From the NCBI GenBank assembly GCA_945869265.1, contig CAMBOI010000033.1, forward strand, positions 1 through 34,318: a stretch of DNA of 34,318 bases. The letters are read 5' to 3'. Source of the stretch: an uncultured Prevotella sp. (GTDB taxonomy: Bacteria > Bacteroidota > Bacteroidia > Bacteroidales > Bacteroidaceae). Position numbers and translations under genes: made by a program. Of this stretch, positions 8,908-17,847 are shown piece after piece; position 1 is the first letter of the stretch; each line of letters opens with the position of its first letter. Below the pieces are notes generated by a model. The model did no database searches and had not been told where the DNA came from. It saw only the letters and a program-made list of their open reading frames with translations.

Positions 8908-9105
8908 TTCGAAAATCATCCCCCGTCCCCTTCTTTACCCTTAAAGAAGGGGCTCCACCTCTCCCCCGGCCCCCTCCCCTCAGGGGAGGGCTCCAACCGG
9001 TAAACCGGCTGTTCTGTACTCGCAAACAAGCTCTCGCCCCTACGGGGTTGCTCGTGATTGCCTACGCAACATAGTTGCGATTGTTTAACGCAATAGAATT
9101 GCGAT
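8908..9105 (-). repeat. Composite hairpin repeat, copy A (inverted)
   Basis: This is the reverse-oriented copy of the composite repeat found four times at 30470-34298. It contains the GGGGACGGGGGATGATTTTCG-side end, the AGGAGAGG-type hairpin region, an ACCGG-TAAA-CCGG-type palindrome, the conserved CTCGCAAACAAGCTCTCG block and two terminal hairpins (CGCAAC-ATA-GTTGCG; CGCAAT-AGA-ATTGCG). No gene lies in it. It shows that the family is not confined to the toxin-antitoxin array. Confidence 0.75.
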
Positions 9106-9177
9106 TATCTTAGAGCCTTTGGCTCTTAATCTGTGCCAATCTGTGTTAATCTGTGGTCTATAAAAAACCAGCGTTAA

Positions 9178-9284
9178 CGAGCCGTGTCTATACTTTAGTA
9201 TAGCCTTAAGGCAAATTAAGCCATTCCCATCGCGCAGCCCAGCCGTGTCTTTTTTTAAAAGCCGTGTCCATCCGTGCCTAAAAT
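9178..9284. repeat. Half copy of the MITE-like repeat
   Basis: About 105 bp closely match 4892-4998, including the CTATAC-TTTA-GTATAG palindrome, CCATTCCCATCGCGCAGCCC and the ending ATCCGTGCCTAAAA. The left inverted arm is missing, so this is a truncated copy. Together with copy A and short repeats of the CAATCTGTG type (9128-9155) it fills the 8858-9309 gap, where no gene was seen. Confidence 0.7.
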
Positions 9285-9309
9285 ATTTTTTCAATATTTC
9301 AATCTTCAA

Positions 9310-11262
9310 TTAAATAAGAGTGCCGTACTGTCGGCTATATCTCAGCATCTGCTCGTCGTAGCTCTCGGAATAGTCAAGAGAGATATCGACAACCTCCCCC
9401 TTGGCATTATGCACTGGCAACATGCGGGGATTGAGGAATCCCTTGTAGGGAGCGATGTCAAGTCGCTTGTAGCGCTCGAGAACCTCGGCATGGAGTTCGG
9501 CATTGATGTTAACACCGTAAGTCTCAACCAATGCCCTACCTGCCTCGTAGTCGCCCTCGCTCTTTATTCGCTGCACCTCGGCGAGAAGAGAGGCAAACTG
9601 ACCGCGAAGGGCTTCGTAGTCGTTGATCTGAACGTAGGTCTTGCCGTTGCGCTTTACAAGCGAGATGGCATTACCGTTGTCGAGACACCAGTTGGCAATG
9701 AGAGCACGATTGCGCATGTGTGCCTCCTCAATCTTGTTGCCTGGAGTGATGCGCACGAGCTGTGACATCAGTCCGTTCATTATATAAGTGTAATACTGCG
9801 ACTTATATGCCTCTTCGTCGGGTGTAAGATTCAGTTCGACGAGTTTTTTGTCGGCGATATAATAAAGTCCGAACAAGTCGGCCCTTGCCTCCTCAATCGT
9901 ACTTCCGTAGGACTTCAGGGCATCAGGGTTGACTCCAGGCAGCAGTTGACCGCTACCGTGCCCGAGACATTCATGAAGGTCGGTGTGCAAATCGTCGCAC
10001 ACATCACCATATTTTCTTATCATATCCACCGTTGGCTGGTCGATGGCAAATTCCTCAAGGAACCCATTCCCCTTGGCAGCTTTGTTGTAAGCATCAGTGA
10101 GATTGCCTATCGTCACACTCTTACTGCCATGCTGCGCCCTTATCCAGTCGGCATTGGGCAAATTGATACCTATGGCTGTCGATGGGTATTCGTCGCCTCC
10201 AAGCATGGCAGCACAGATAACATTTGCCGTCACGCCCTTGACCACGGGTTTGCGGAATCGTTCATCCACCGGCGAATGGTCTTCAAACCACTGTGCGTTG
10301 TCGCTTATGGTGCGAGTGCGGCGTGTGGCTTCCAAGTCGGTGTATTCAACAATACCCTCCCACGAAGCCTTGAGACCGAGCGGGTCGCCATAAACCTCGA
10401 TAAAGCCGTTGATGAAATCCACTCTCCCGTCGAGACATTCCACCCACTTGATACTATAGTCGTCGAATGTGCGAAGGTCGCCCGTGCGATAGTAGTCGAT
10501 GAGTGTGGCTATCACGTCGCGCTGCTTGTCGTTTTCAGCAAATTCGATTGCTTTCTCAAGCCACGATACTATATGGCGGATGGCATTGGCATACAGTCCG
10601 TTGGCAGAATACACCTCTTCGAAAAGCATACCATCACGCTTGACAAGTCGGGAGTTGAGTCCGAACGACGGGGCATTGTCGCCTGCTCCCTCCTTCATGG
10701 CGTTATAGTAATCCTCTGCTTCTTTCTGGGTCACTCCCTCATAATAATTACATGCCGACGTAAGAACCAAATCCTCACCATCTGCCTTGTTAACACGTTT
10801 GGGAAGATAGTTGGCATCGAAGATAATCTTCGACAGGGTGTCGGCAAGATGAGCCACGCTCTCGCCATCGGCAAGAGGCAATCGGCGGCTTTCCACATTA
10901 TTTAATATACTACGGAAGTATGTCTCGGAAAATCCAGGCACAAACTTCTCACAACCATAATGATGATATACACCATTGGAGAACCACACCCTCTTCAGAT
11001 AAGTGTGAAGAGCGCGAAAATCGTCGTTGTCACGGTCGATGGTGAGATCCTCGACAATAGCCTCAAGAGTGCGGCGGACGAGAAGGTTGTATTTGCCAAA
11101 CTGGTGAAACGTGATGTCGCGGCCGTAGAGTGTAGCCTTGGCAAGACAAAATATGAAGCGTTTTTGCGAAAGCGACAATTGCTCAAACCCGTTGAGACGG
11201 TATCTGAGCAATTGTATGTCGGCAAAACGCTCGCCTGTATAGCGAAATTCTGTTTCGGTCAT
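9310..11262 (-). CDS. Dipeptidyl peptidase III family (M49) metallopeptidase
   Basis: A 650-residue zinc peptidase. The zinc motif is HECLGH at residues 430-435, followed by GSG, with a downstream EEARAD at about 457 providing the third ligand, as in family M49. The HECLGH form is the one known from Bacteroides thetaiotaomicron DPP III, whereas eukaryotic members have a motif one residue longer. The family removes dipeptides from the N-terminus of short peptides. No signal peptide is visible, so the enzyme is probably cytoplasmic. It follows an AraC-type regulator gene by 8 bp and may be cotranscribed with it. Confidence 0.9.
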   Translation of the reverse strand: MTETEFRYTGERFADIQLLRYRLNGFEQLSLSQKRFIFCLAKATLYGRDITFHQFGKYNLLVRRTLEAIVEDLTIDRDNDDFRALHTYLKRVWFSNGVYHHYGCEKFVPGFSETYFRSILNNVESRRLPLADGESVAHLADTLSKIIFDANYLPKRVNKADGEDLVLTSACNYYEGVTQKEAEDYYNAMKEGAGDNAPSFGLNSRLVKRDGMLFEEVYSANGLYANAIRHIVSWLEKAIEFAENDKQRDVIATLIDYYRTGDLRTFDDYSIKWVECLDGRVDFINGFIEVYGDPLGLKASWEGIVEYTDLEATRRTRTISDNAQWFEDHSPVDERFRKPVVKGVTANVICAAMLGGDEYPSTAIGINLPNADWIRAQHGSKSVTIGNLTDAYNKAAKGNGFLEEFAIDQPTVDMIRKYGDVCDDLHTDLHECLGHGSGQLLPGVNPDALKSYGSTIEEARADLFGLYYIADKKLVELNLTPDEEAYKSQYYTYIMNGLMSQLVRITPGNKIEEAHMRNRALIANWCLDNGNAISLVKRNGKTYVQINDYEALRGQFASLLAEVQRIKSEGDYEAGRALVETYGVNINAELHAEVLERYKRLDIAPYKGFLNPRMLPVHNAKGEVVDISLDYSESYDEQMLRYSRQYGTLI

Positions 11263-11270
11263 TAAGTTTT

Positions 11271-11717
11271 CTATTTTGATTTCTTCTTAACGAGAGAAGG
11301 ATGCTGCTTGAGGTGCTGCAGGCGATACTCTCTCGGAGTCATTTTCATGATTTTGTAAAACGAAGCATAGAACGACTGACGATTGGCAAATCCCACCATG
11401 TCGCTCACCTCCTCCATCTTGAGATCCTGGTATCTCTTATCTACAAGAATGGTCATAGCCTCTTCGATACGGAACTTGTTGACAAACGAGGTGTAGTTCA
11501 TGTGGAATCTCACATTCACCACAGCTGAGATATAGCGAGTGTTGGTGCCAAGGTCTTCTGCAAGCTTCTTAGCTGAGTAGTCCTTGTCCTTATACTTTTT
11601 CTGCATAACAATGATATTGAGGATTTTTTCCTTCATATCATCCATTAACTTGGGGCTGACCAAAGTGCGATAGGCGGCCTCCTTTTCTTTCTTCTCAGTG
11701 ATGTTATACTTTGCCAT
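11271..11717 (-). CDS. AraC-family HTH protein
   Basis: A 148-residue basic protein with a C-terminal AraC/XylS double helix-turn-helix: first HTH at about residues 50-75 (SAKKLAEDLGTNTRYISAVV), second at about 95-130 (VSDMVGFANRQSFYASFYKI) followed by the family signature MTPREYR. The N-terminus is short and has no recognisable ligand domain, so it may be a stand-alone DNA-binding protein. The product precedes the M49 gene by 8 bp; minus-strand TATTTTTG (11756-11763) is a possible -7 box. Confidence 0.88.
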   Translation of the reverse strand: MAKYNITEKKEKEAAYRTLVSPKLMDDMKEKILNIIVMQKKYKDKDYSAKKLAEDLGTNTRYISAVVNVRFHMNYTSFVNKFRIEEAMTILVDKRYQDLKMEEVSDMVGFANRQSFYASFYKIMKMTPREYRLQHLKQHPSLVKKKSK

Positions 11718-11896
11718 ATTCTCTAAATTTAATTGGTTGTATTTATTTTTATGTGCAAAAATACAATTTTTTCTTTAACTATACTAATTTTAGTTCGTTT
11801 TTTTTCATAAAAAATCATAACATTGCACCAAATAATTAAAAAATGGTCACAAAATAGGCATATATGGTGGTCGTATATAGTATCTCATCATGATAT

Positions 11897-12550
11897 TCAG
11901 TTGAGATACACCGTCTTGTCGTATATACCAGCCTCCCGAAGTGCCTCCTTGCGCTCGACGCAAGTGCCGCAAGTGCCGCAATGCACATGTCCGCCCTTAT
12001 AGCATGACCATGTCTCACTGTAGTCTATACCAAGCATTTTTCCCCTTCGCGCGATATCAGCTTTTGAGATATTGGTATAGGGGGCGAGAATCTTCAGTCG
12101 GTTGTATGTTCCTTCCTCTGTGGCCTTGCACATGGCATCTATGAAAGCCGCCCTGCAATCTGGATAGATGGCATGGTCGCCCGAATGGTTGGCAATATAC
12201 ACGGCATTGAGTCCATGGGATTCGGCAAATCCTGCTGCTATCGACAACATTATTCCATTGCGGAATGGAACAACGGTGGATTTCATGTTTACATCATCGT
12301 ACCTTCCGTCGGGTATAGCTGCCGCACCCTCGAGCAACGAACTTTTGAAGTGCTTGTGCATAAAACCGAGGTGGATGGTGTAATGCTTGATTTTCAGGCG
12401 CCTGCAGTGGAGTTTGGCAAAGGGTATCTCTCTCATATTATGGTTGCTGCCATAATCAAATGAGATGGCCATCTTGATATTGTCCTGATATTCGTAGAGC
12501 ATCGTGATACTATCCATGCCACCACTTAATATAATCAGTCCGTTCTTCAT
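11897..12550 (-). CDS. queC: 7-cyano-7-deazaguanine synthase
   Basis: A 217-residue ATP-dependent enzyme converting 7-carboxy-7-deazaguanine to preQ0 in queuosine biosynthesis. The PP-loop LSGGMDS is at residues 8-14, and the C-terminal zinc site has the spaced cysteines CYKGGHVHCGTCGTC. ATG overlaps the stop of ridA (ATGA), so the two genes are translationally coupled. No other que gene is in the window. Confidence 0.95.
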   Translation of the reverse strand: MKNGLIILSGGMDSITMLYEYQDNIKMAISFDYGSNHNMREIPFAKLHCRRLKIKHYTIHLGFMHKHFKSSLLEGAAAIPDGRYDDVNMKSTVVPFRNGIMLSIAAGFAESHGLNAVYIANHSGDHAIYPDCRAAFIDAMCKATEEGTYNRLKILAPYTNISKADIARRGKMLGIDYSETWSCYKGGHVHCGTCGTCVERKEALREAGIYDKTVYLN

Positions 12551-12921
12551 TTTGCTGCAATCATTTCTATTTCAATTAATGCACCCTTAGGCAAATCGCG
12601 CACCGCGAATGCAGAGCGTGCAGGGAACGGTTCACTGAAGAACGAAGCATACACCTCGTTCATTGCCGCAAAATCAGCGATGTCGGATAGAAGGACTGTT
12701 GTTTTCACCACGTTTGAAAGCGAGCAGCCGGCTTCCTCCAATATTGCCTTGGCATTGAGTATCGACTGGCGGGTTTGCTCCTTGATTCCACCTTCGGGAA
12801 ATGCTCCCGTATTAGGGTCAATTGGCAACTGTCCGGAAGCGAAAATCATACCTCCGGTTTCTATGGCCTGGCTATAGGGGCCTATAGCTGCGGGCGCGTT
12901 CTTTGTACTTATTGCTTTCAT
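12547..12921 (-). CDS. ridA: RidA-family enamine/imine deaminase
   Basis: A 124-residue RidA/YjgF/UK114 protein, a trimer that hydrolyses reactive 2-aminoacrylate-type enamines from PLP enzymes. Characteristic segments are AIGPYSQAI near the N-terminus, FASGQLPIDP, and the C-terminal FPARSAFAVRDLPKGALIEIEMIA, which contains the conserved active-site Arg. It is first in a two-gene unit with queC, overlapping by 4 bp, with a good promoter upstream. Confidence 0.95.
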   Translation of the reverse strand: MKAISTKNAPAAIGPYSQAIETGGMIFASGQLPIDPNTGAFPEGGIKEQTRQSILNAKAILEEAGCSLSNVVKTTVLLSDIADFAAMNEVYASFFSEPFPARSAFAVRDLPKGALIEIEMIAAK

Positions 12922-12955
12922 ATTATTAAATTTTATTTATCCAAATTATTCACTG

Positions 12956-12988
12956 CAAAGTTACGTCTTTTTTGTTGAAAATGGCAAA
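12956..12988 (-). promoter_or_regulatory. ridA-queC promoter
   Basis: Minus-strand TTTG (12985-12988) and TAACTTTG (12956-12963) are separated by 21 bp and lie 35 bp before the ridA start. Confidence 0.7.
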
Positions 12989-13076
12989 TTCAGTTGGCAT
13001 ATTTAAGCAATTTTCTATTAATTTATGGCATTTTGATTACATTGCCGCAAAAAATATATAAAATATGGGGCAATTC

Positions 13077-13108
13077 TTTGTGTATTTCATAAAAAATGCC
13101 TAACTTTG
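13077..13108 (+). promoter_or_regulatory. pgk promoter
   Basis: TTTG (13077-13080) and TAACTTTG (13101-13108) with a 20-bp spacer, 62 bp before pgk. The leader is AT-rich with no Shine-Dalgarno, as is common for highly expressed Bacteroidetes genes. Confidence 0.75.
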
Positions 13109-13170
13109 CGTTCGTAAAATAGAATGAGGATTTACTTATACATATTTAAATATTTAAATAAAACGAAGTT

Positions 13171-14442
13171 ATGACAATTGAAAATTTCAACTTTGCCGGT
13201 AAGAAGGCAATTGTGAGAGTGGACTTCAACGTGCCACTCAACGAGAATGGTGATGTAACTGACGAGACCCGTATCAAGGGTGCTCTCCCAACCCTGAAGA
13301 AGGTGCTTGCTGATGGTGGTGCTCTCATCATGATGAGCCACATGGGTAAGCCAAAGGGCAAGGTGAAGAAGGAGCTCTCGCTTTCGCAGATTGTAAAGAA
13401 CGTAAGCGCCAACCTCGGTGTTGAGGTTAAGTTTGCCCCCGATTGCGCCAATGCTGATGCTGAGGTTGCAGCCCTGAAGCCAGGTGAGGCTCTGTTGCTT
13501 GAGAACCTTCGCTTCTATCCCGAGGAGGAAGGCAAGCCTGTTGGTGTAGAGAAGGGCACACCTGAGTTTGACGAGGCTAAGAAGGAGATGAAGGCACGTC
13601 AGAAAGACTTTGCCAAGAAGCTCGCTTCTTATGCTGACTGCTATGTTATGGACGCATTCGGAACAGCCCACCGTCGTCACGCTTCTACAGCTGTCATTGC
13701 CGACTACTTCGACGCTGACAACAAGATGCTTGGCTATCTGATGGAGAAAGAGGTACAGGCTGTTGACAACGTGCTCAACAACATCAAGCGTCCGTTTGTT
13801 GCCATCATGGGTGGTTCTAAGGTTTCTTCTAAGATCGGTATCATCGAGAACCTGCTTGGCAAGGTTGACAAGCTCATCCTCTGCGGTGGTATGACCTACA
13901 CATTTGCCAAGGCACACGGTGGTGAGATTGGTGACTCAATCGTTGAGCTCGACAAACTGGATGTAGCTCTTGGCGTTGAGAAGATGGCGGCTGAGAAGGG
14001 TGTAGAACTCGTTTTGGGCTCTGACTCTGTATGCTGCACAGGCTATGACTTCAAGACATTCTCTGTTAAGGAAGGTGCCCAGATTAAGGTATTCCCCTCT
14101 AACGCCATCGAGGCTGGTTGGGATGGTCTTGACGCTGGTCCTGAGAGCCGCGAGAAGTTTGCCGCTGCTATCGAGGGTGCAAAGACTATCCTCTGGAACG
14201 GTCCTGCCGGATGCTTCGAGTGCGAGGAGTTCACACCGGGTTCACGTGCCATCGGCGACGCTATCGCCAAGGCTACAGCTGAGGGTGCATTCTCACTCAT
14301 CGGTGGTGGCGACTCTGTAGCTTGTGTCAACAAGTTCGGTTTGGCCGACAAGGTATCTTACATCTCTACTGGTGGTGGTGCCCTTCTTGAGGCTATCGAG
14401 GGCAAGGTGCTTCCTGGTATCGCAGCTATCAAGGGTGAGTAA
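13171..14442 (+). CDS. pgk: Phosphoglycerate kinase
   Basis: A 423-residue glycolytic kinase transferring phosphate from 1,3-bisphosphoglycerate to ADP. The N-terminal substrate signature [13 protein letters not shown] is at about residues 15-27, [11 protein letters not shown] supplies the basic patch, GTAHRRHAS is conserved, and the nucleotide-binding half shows [14 protein letters not shown] and the glycine-rich GGGDSVACV and STGGGALLE motifs. Codon use is markedly biased, as expected for high expression. The gene is monocistronic, with its own promoter and strong terminator. Confidence 0.98.
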   Translation: MTIENFNFAGKKAIVRVDFNVPLNENGDVTDETRIKGALPTLKKVLADGGALIMMSHMGKPKGKVKKELSLSQIVKNVSANLGVEVKFAPDCANADAEVAALKPGEALLLENLRFYPEEEGKPVGVEKGTPEFDEAKKEMKARQKDFAKKLASYADCYVMDAFGTAHRRHASTAVIADYFDADNKMLGYLMEKEVQAVDNVLNNIKRPFVAIMGGSKVSSKIGIIENLLGKVDKLILCGGMTYTFAKAHGGEIGDSIVELDKLDVALGVEKMAAEKGVELVLGSDSVCCTGYDFKTFSVKEGAQIKVFPSNAIEAGWDGLDAGPESREKFAAAIEGAKTILWNGPAGCFECEEFTPGSRAIGDAIAKATAEGAFSLIGGGDSVACVNKFGLADKVSYISTGGGALLEAIEGKVLPGIAAIKGE

Positions 14443-14464
14443 TCCGAGATAACATATAAAAAAG

Positions 14465-14499
14465 AATGGATAGAACGTGAATGTTCTATCCATTTTTTT
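14465..14499. terminator. Bidirectional terminator, pgk / spy-like gene
   Basis: A perfect 12-bp stem (14465-14476 with 14483-14494), loop GTGAAT, is followed on plus by seven Ts and flanked on the other side by an A-rich run, so it can end transcription both from pgk and from the converging minus-strand operon whose last stop codon abuts it. Confidence 0.85.
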
Positions 14500-14947
14500 A
14501 TTTACCATTATTGTCTTTTCTTGTCCATTTCTTCAACATCCGGCGATGGAAGCGATCCTCAGCCAATAATACCTTCATCACCTTGCGTGCCGACACCACA
14601 TTAAGCATCTTGTTATGGTAGGTCTGTTGCAGCTTCTTGATGTCAAGGTCAATCTTGTCCCTCATTTTCACTGCCTCCCGACATTCATCCTCTGTCTGCG
14701 GACATTTCTTGTTTTGATTTTTCATCTTGTCGAAATACACCCTTTGCTTGGAGTACATCTCGCGCATGACAGGAAACAGTTTGTTGCACTCCTGCGGCGT
14801 AAGGTCGGCTTCGGCTGCAATAAACTTCTCCAACTCTGCCATAAACTGCTCCTTGGACAGTCGGTTGCCACCATGCTTAGCCTGTGCCTGAACAACTATC
14901 GCCGAGGCTAACATCATAAGCAAAACAAATACCTTAAGTACTTTCAT
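14498..14947 (-). CDS. Periplasmic Spy/CpxP-like helical protein
   Basis: A 149-residue exported protein: signal peptide at residues 1-22 (ending VQAQA), then a mostly helical, charged chain rich in Lys, Met and Glu. The segment ADLTPQECNKLFPVMREMY resembles the LTxxQ-type motif of Spy/CpxP periplasmic chaperones, but similarity is weak. It lies last in a run of ECF sigma factor and putative anti-sigma genes, 27 bp behind the latter. A role as envelope-stress sensor or chaperone follows from context and is an inference. Confidence 0.6.
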   Translation of the reverse strand: MKVLKVFVLLMMLASAIVVQAQAKHGGNRLSKEQFMAELEKFIAAEADLTPQECNKLFPVMREMYSKQRVYFDKMKNQNKKCPQTEDECREAVKMRDKIDLDIKKLQQTYHNKMLNVVSARKVMKVLLAEDRFHRRMLKKWTRKDNNGK

Positions 14948-14974
14948 ATCCGTTATTTCCTTTTATTTATATCT

Positions 14975-15319
14975 TTATTCACTTATACATGCATATATGT
15001 CGCCATTGTCGAGCATGGCACAATCGAGGTAGTCGTCCACATACTGGTCGTGCTGTGCAATGGTCTCTGCAGCCTTTGCACCCTGACTTTCCGCTTCAGA
15101 ATTATGCCAAAAAAGGTAGCCTCCGAAACATATCGACAACAGACAGGCAGCATAGAGCCACGGGCGAAGCATAACCACCTTAAGCGGTTGAGTGCGCTCC
15201 ACTGTCACAGGCTCACTCTCAGGCAACCTTGCCATGAAGTCGGCTGCGAAATTGTCGAAGTAGCCCTCCGGGGTCTTAAATGGATTTTGCTTTTTCATAT
15301 TTCTTGTTCTTTTATGCAT
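14975..15319 (-). CDS. Putative anti-sigma factor, one TM helix
   Basis: Up to 114 residues. The likely start is the internal Met at residue 8 (about 15298), giving MKKQNPFKTPEGYFDNFAAD, a form common in Bacteroidetes genes next to ECF sigma factors. One transmembrane helix spans about residues 50-70 (LRPWLYAACLLSICFGGYLF). The C-terminal part is acidic. It follows the sigma gene by 24 bp. The anti-sigma role rests on position and topology; no zinc anti-sigma motif is seen. Confidence 0.6.
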   Translation of the reverse strand: MHKRTRNMKKQNPFKTPEGYFDNFAADFMARLPESEPVTVERTQPLKVVMLRPWLYAACLLSICFGGYLFWHNSEAESQGAKAAETIAQHDQYVDDYLDCAMLDNGDIYACISE

Positions 15320-15343
15320 TTGACGTATAACATGGCTAAAGGT

Positions 15344-15907
15344 TTAATCGCGATTATTGAAATATTCCTTAATTTTGTTCACAGCGATATGATATGACGC
15401 CTTCAGTGCCCCTTCAGAGGTGTTGAGCATAGTGCTTATCTCCGAATATTTCATCTCGTCGTAGTATCTCAACAGGAACACCGTGCGCTGTACATCGGGC
15501 AGTTGGGCTATGGCTTCCTGAAGCATTGCCTCTGCCCTGTCGCCGTCGAAATAATCATCAGCCAACAGTCTTTCGTGGATTGCCACACCGACATTGTCGC
15601 TTGTGCTGTCTGAAGATAACATGGTGAGCGCCTGCTTGTGTCTGACGAAGTCGAGACTCTCATTGATGGCTATTCTGCAAAGCCATGTCGTCAACCGTGC
15701 ATCCCCCCTGAATGAATCGATTGAGCGCCATGCCTTCATCAGTGTGTTCTGGAGCACGTCGTCAGCATCGTCATGAAACATCACTATACGTCGTATCTTC
15801 CAATACAGCATTTCGCTATACTGGCTCACCAACATGCCAAAGGCTTTGCGCCTTGTTGCGGGGTTGAGCAACTGTTGTGTAATGTCCTTTTCGTTGGGTT
15901 GTTCCAC
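15344..15907 (-). CDS. ECF-family RNA polymerase sigma factor
   Basis: A 187-residue sigma-70 ECF protein. Region 2 is at about residues 20-90 (DDADDVLQNTLMKAWRSIDSFRGDARLTTWLCRIAINESLD-like, with the typical DxxQ/NTLMKAW pattern), and region 4 at about 130-180 (AIAQLPDVQRTVFLLRYYDEMKYSEISTML, then SEGALKASYHIA for -35 recognition). It probably directs its own small regulon together with the two downstream genes. It lies 42 bp after the L,D-transpeptidase gene, without an obvious promoter between them. Confidence 0.92.
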   Translation of the reverse strand: MEQPNEKDITQQLLNPATRRKAFGMLVSQYSEMLYWKIRRIVMFHDDADDVLQNTLMKAWRSIDSFRGDARLTTWLCRIAINESLDFVRHKQALTMLSSDSTSDNVGVAIHERLLADDYFDGDRAEAMLQEAIAQLPDVQRTVFLLRYYDEMKYSEISTMLNTSEGALKASYHIAVNKIKEYFNNRD

Positions 15908-15949
15908 TGTGGGGAGTTCTTGTTTGGGGGTTGTAATTACTTAGACGAT

Positions 15950-17449
15950 TCAGCGCAGGAATGGTTTAATCCGACGATAGATTATTTCGTCATATCCATA
16001 CACGTCGGGAAATGTCTGCCATTGTCCGTCGGGACATTTATATAATGTCCTATATATAATATAAATAGGTACGCGAGGATTTACACTGCGCGAGCGGGTG
16101 GTGTTGGTTGTGTCGCTCTGCCATTTGTCAGCCACATCGCCCACCATAAAGCGTGCGAGGTCGAATGGGCGTTGCACTCTTATGCATCCGTGGGAGACAC
16201 CACGGTTGGAGCGCGAGAAGAATGACGGGGATGACGTGTCGTGTAGATAGACGGAGAAATTATTAGGAAACCTGAACACCAACTTGCCAAGCGAGTTGCC
16301 CTCACCTCCCCTTTGCGACACACGATAATGACCGCTGAGCAACATACTGGCACTGACGTTTTCGGGGTCGAGAGTCTCACCCGTGCTGCGATCGGCGATA
16401 TAGTAGTTGTGGCGGTCAAACCACTCACGGTCGCCGGCATGTCTTGCCACGTCGTTGCGTATGATACTCATTGGTATATGCCATTGCGGATTGAAATCCA
16501 CACGCTCTATCTTGCTGTTGAGCAATGGGGTTTTGGTGTGCAGGGTGCCACATCCCACCTTCATTGTCATAATTGAATCGGGACAATAGGCATAGAGATG
16601 ATATGACGGTATGTTGACCACCACCCTCCTGCCGTCCTCGCTCACCGGCAAGGCGGGAGTGTGCCATCTCAGCCATTCCATATTACATATGATGAGACGC
16701 CTGCGTTCACGGTCGGTCGTCTCTGCGAGCATAGCCTCCAGCTGGTCATACTCCTTGGATTGCGGACGACTGTTGATGAGGAATGTGTCGATATTGCGCT
16801 GCTTCACCCTTTCGAGTGCATCGAGGATAAAAGCCGAATCGGGACGCAGGGTGTGGGCATCGTAAAGGCGACGGTATCCGAGATGCCGACGTGCTGCTGC
16901 CGTGTCGATAAGGTCGAGACGGTTGAAGGCTACATACGGACTGACGTATCCAAACCTCTGTCCCGCCACGTATCTCAGGTAGGCCTTGGTAAGTCGGTAT
17001 TCGGTGCGAGCCATCACCTTGGAGATGGTGTTGCTGTCTGTGTCGAAGTGTCGATCAGTCATCCTTGTCAAGTCGCTGCGAATGTCATCAACGCCGAAAG
17101 CCTCCGGCGAGAATCCCATGCGCTCCACCGTACCGAGAAAACCCAACAGGGTGTATGCCGATGAGTCCACCCCAAGGCGGTTTACCCAAAGATAGTCGTT
17201 GTGGTTGCGGTAGTAGTGGCGTGTGTTTCTGTCGGTGGGCGTAGTGTCATGGTCATTGCGATACATACGGTTAATCTCCGCACGCAGTTCATGCCCCGTC
17301 ACAAGGAAACTGTCGATATACACCGAGTCGGAATCCGAGATATTCAGATTCACCTCAGCAGGAGCTGCCCCACTCTTGCATGACAATATGAGGCTGTCGC
17401 ATGCTGCACCAACCACCAACACAATGAACAAGAATAAAATGTTTCTCAC
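15950..17449 (-). CDS. L,D-transpeptidase (YcbB/LdtD type)
   Basis: A 499-residue periplasmic transpeptidase. An N-terminal hydrophobic export segment (residues 1-17) is followed by a large helical domain and a C-terminal YkuD catalytic domain with the motif SHGCIRV; Cys422 is the nucleophile, preceded by a conserved LHDTSSPSFF segment. Such enzymes make 3-3 peptidoglycan cross-links or attach proteins. The start is GTG: its G is shared with the TAG stop of the upstream gene, giving a TAGTG junction and probable translational coupling. Whether the Cys near residue 17 is lipidated is doubtful, because the lipobox is poor. Confidence 0.88.
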   Translation of the reverse strand: MRNILFLFIVLVVGAACDSLILSCKSGAAPAEVNLNISDSDSVYIDSFLVTGHELRAEINRMYRNDHDTTPTDRNTRHYYRNHNDYLWVNRLGVDSSAYTLLGFLGTVERMGFSPEAFGVDDIRSDLTRMTDRHFDTDSNTISKVMARTEYRLTKAYLRYVAGQRFGYVSPYVAFNRLDLIDTAAARRHLGYRRLYDAHTLRPDSAFILDALERVKQRNIDTFLINSRPQSKEYDQLEAMLAETTDRERRRLIICNMEWLRWHTPALPVSEDGRRVVVNIPSYHLYAYCPDSIMTMKVGCGTLHTKTPLLNSKIERVDFNPQWHIPMSIIRNDVARHAGDREWFDRHNYYIADRSTGETLDPENVSASMLLSGHYRVSQRGGEGNSLGKLVFRFPNNFSVYLHDTSSPSFFSRSNRGVSHGCIRVQRPFDLARFMVGDVADKWQSDTTNTTRSRSVNPRVPIYIIYRTLYKCPDGQWQTFPDVYGYDEIIYRRIKPFLR

Positions 17450-17784
17450 TATTGGATTGTCACCTTCCTTACAAAGCAGTCTTTCTTCGACTGGTTCTCA
17501 ATTTTTACGATATAGCAACCTTTCATGACATTGAGCTCGATGCGCTGTGAGTTGTTCTCTATTCTCACCTTCATCATCCTTCGGCCCGTAAGAGAGATAA
17601 TCTCCATATCATATCCAGCCGCACCTTTCACTACGATGGCAGAATTCTGAATGTTTACCGACACCTTGGCGTTGTCCCCAATCTGCTGCTCATACGCACT
17701 TTCCCTTGGAATATCCGCATAGGCAGGCATCCCAAAGAATAGCGTCATAGCTACCAATAGTGACATCAAAATTCCTTTTTTCAT
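17449..17784 (-). CDS. Exported mini-protein with T9SS-like C-terminal domain
   Basis: A 111-residue protein made of a signal peptide (residues 1-23, ending AYA) and a short beta-rich domain that resembles the type IX secretion C-terminal sorting domain: a GYDMEIISLTGRRM strand pair, then IELNVMKGCYIVKIEN and a final FVRKVTIQ. Unlike usual T9SS cargo there is almost no passenger domain. It is coupled to the L,D-transpeptidase gene through a TAGTG overlap and has a clear promoter. The T9SS assignment is by pattern; a DUF3244-like adhesin fragment is an alternative. Confidence 0.6.
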   Translation of the reverse strand: MKKGILMSLLVAMTLFFGMPAYADIPRESAYEQQIGDNAKVSVNIQNSAIVVKGAAGYDMEIISLTGRRMMKVRIENNSQRIELNVMKGCYIVKIENQSKKDCFVRKVTIQ

Positions 17785-17806
17785 CGTATATTGCTAATTT
17801 TTTCTG

Positions 17807-17838
17807 CAAAGATAATGGTTTTATTGTGTTTAACCAAA
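17807..17838 (-). promoter_or_regulatory. Promoter of the envelope operon
   Basis: Minus-strand TTTG (17835-17838) and TATCTTTG (17807-17814), 20-bp spacer, 22 bp before the mini-protein start. It may serve the five-gene run down to the terminator at 14465-14499. Confidence 0.75.
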
Positions 17839-17847
17839 TAATAATTA

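Noticed and set aside
11836..12018. Minus-strand 60-residue frame beside queC
   Set aside because: It overlaps the queC C-terminus in another frame and has no recognisable features.
13132..13917. Minus-strand 261-residue frame
   Set aside because: Antisense shadow of pgk, which is full length with all motifs and strong codon bias.
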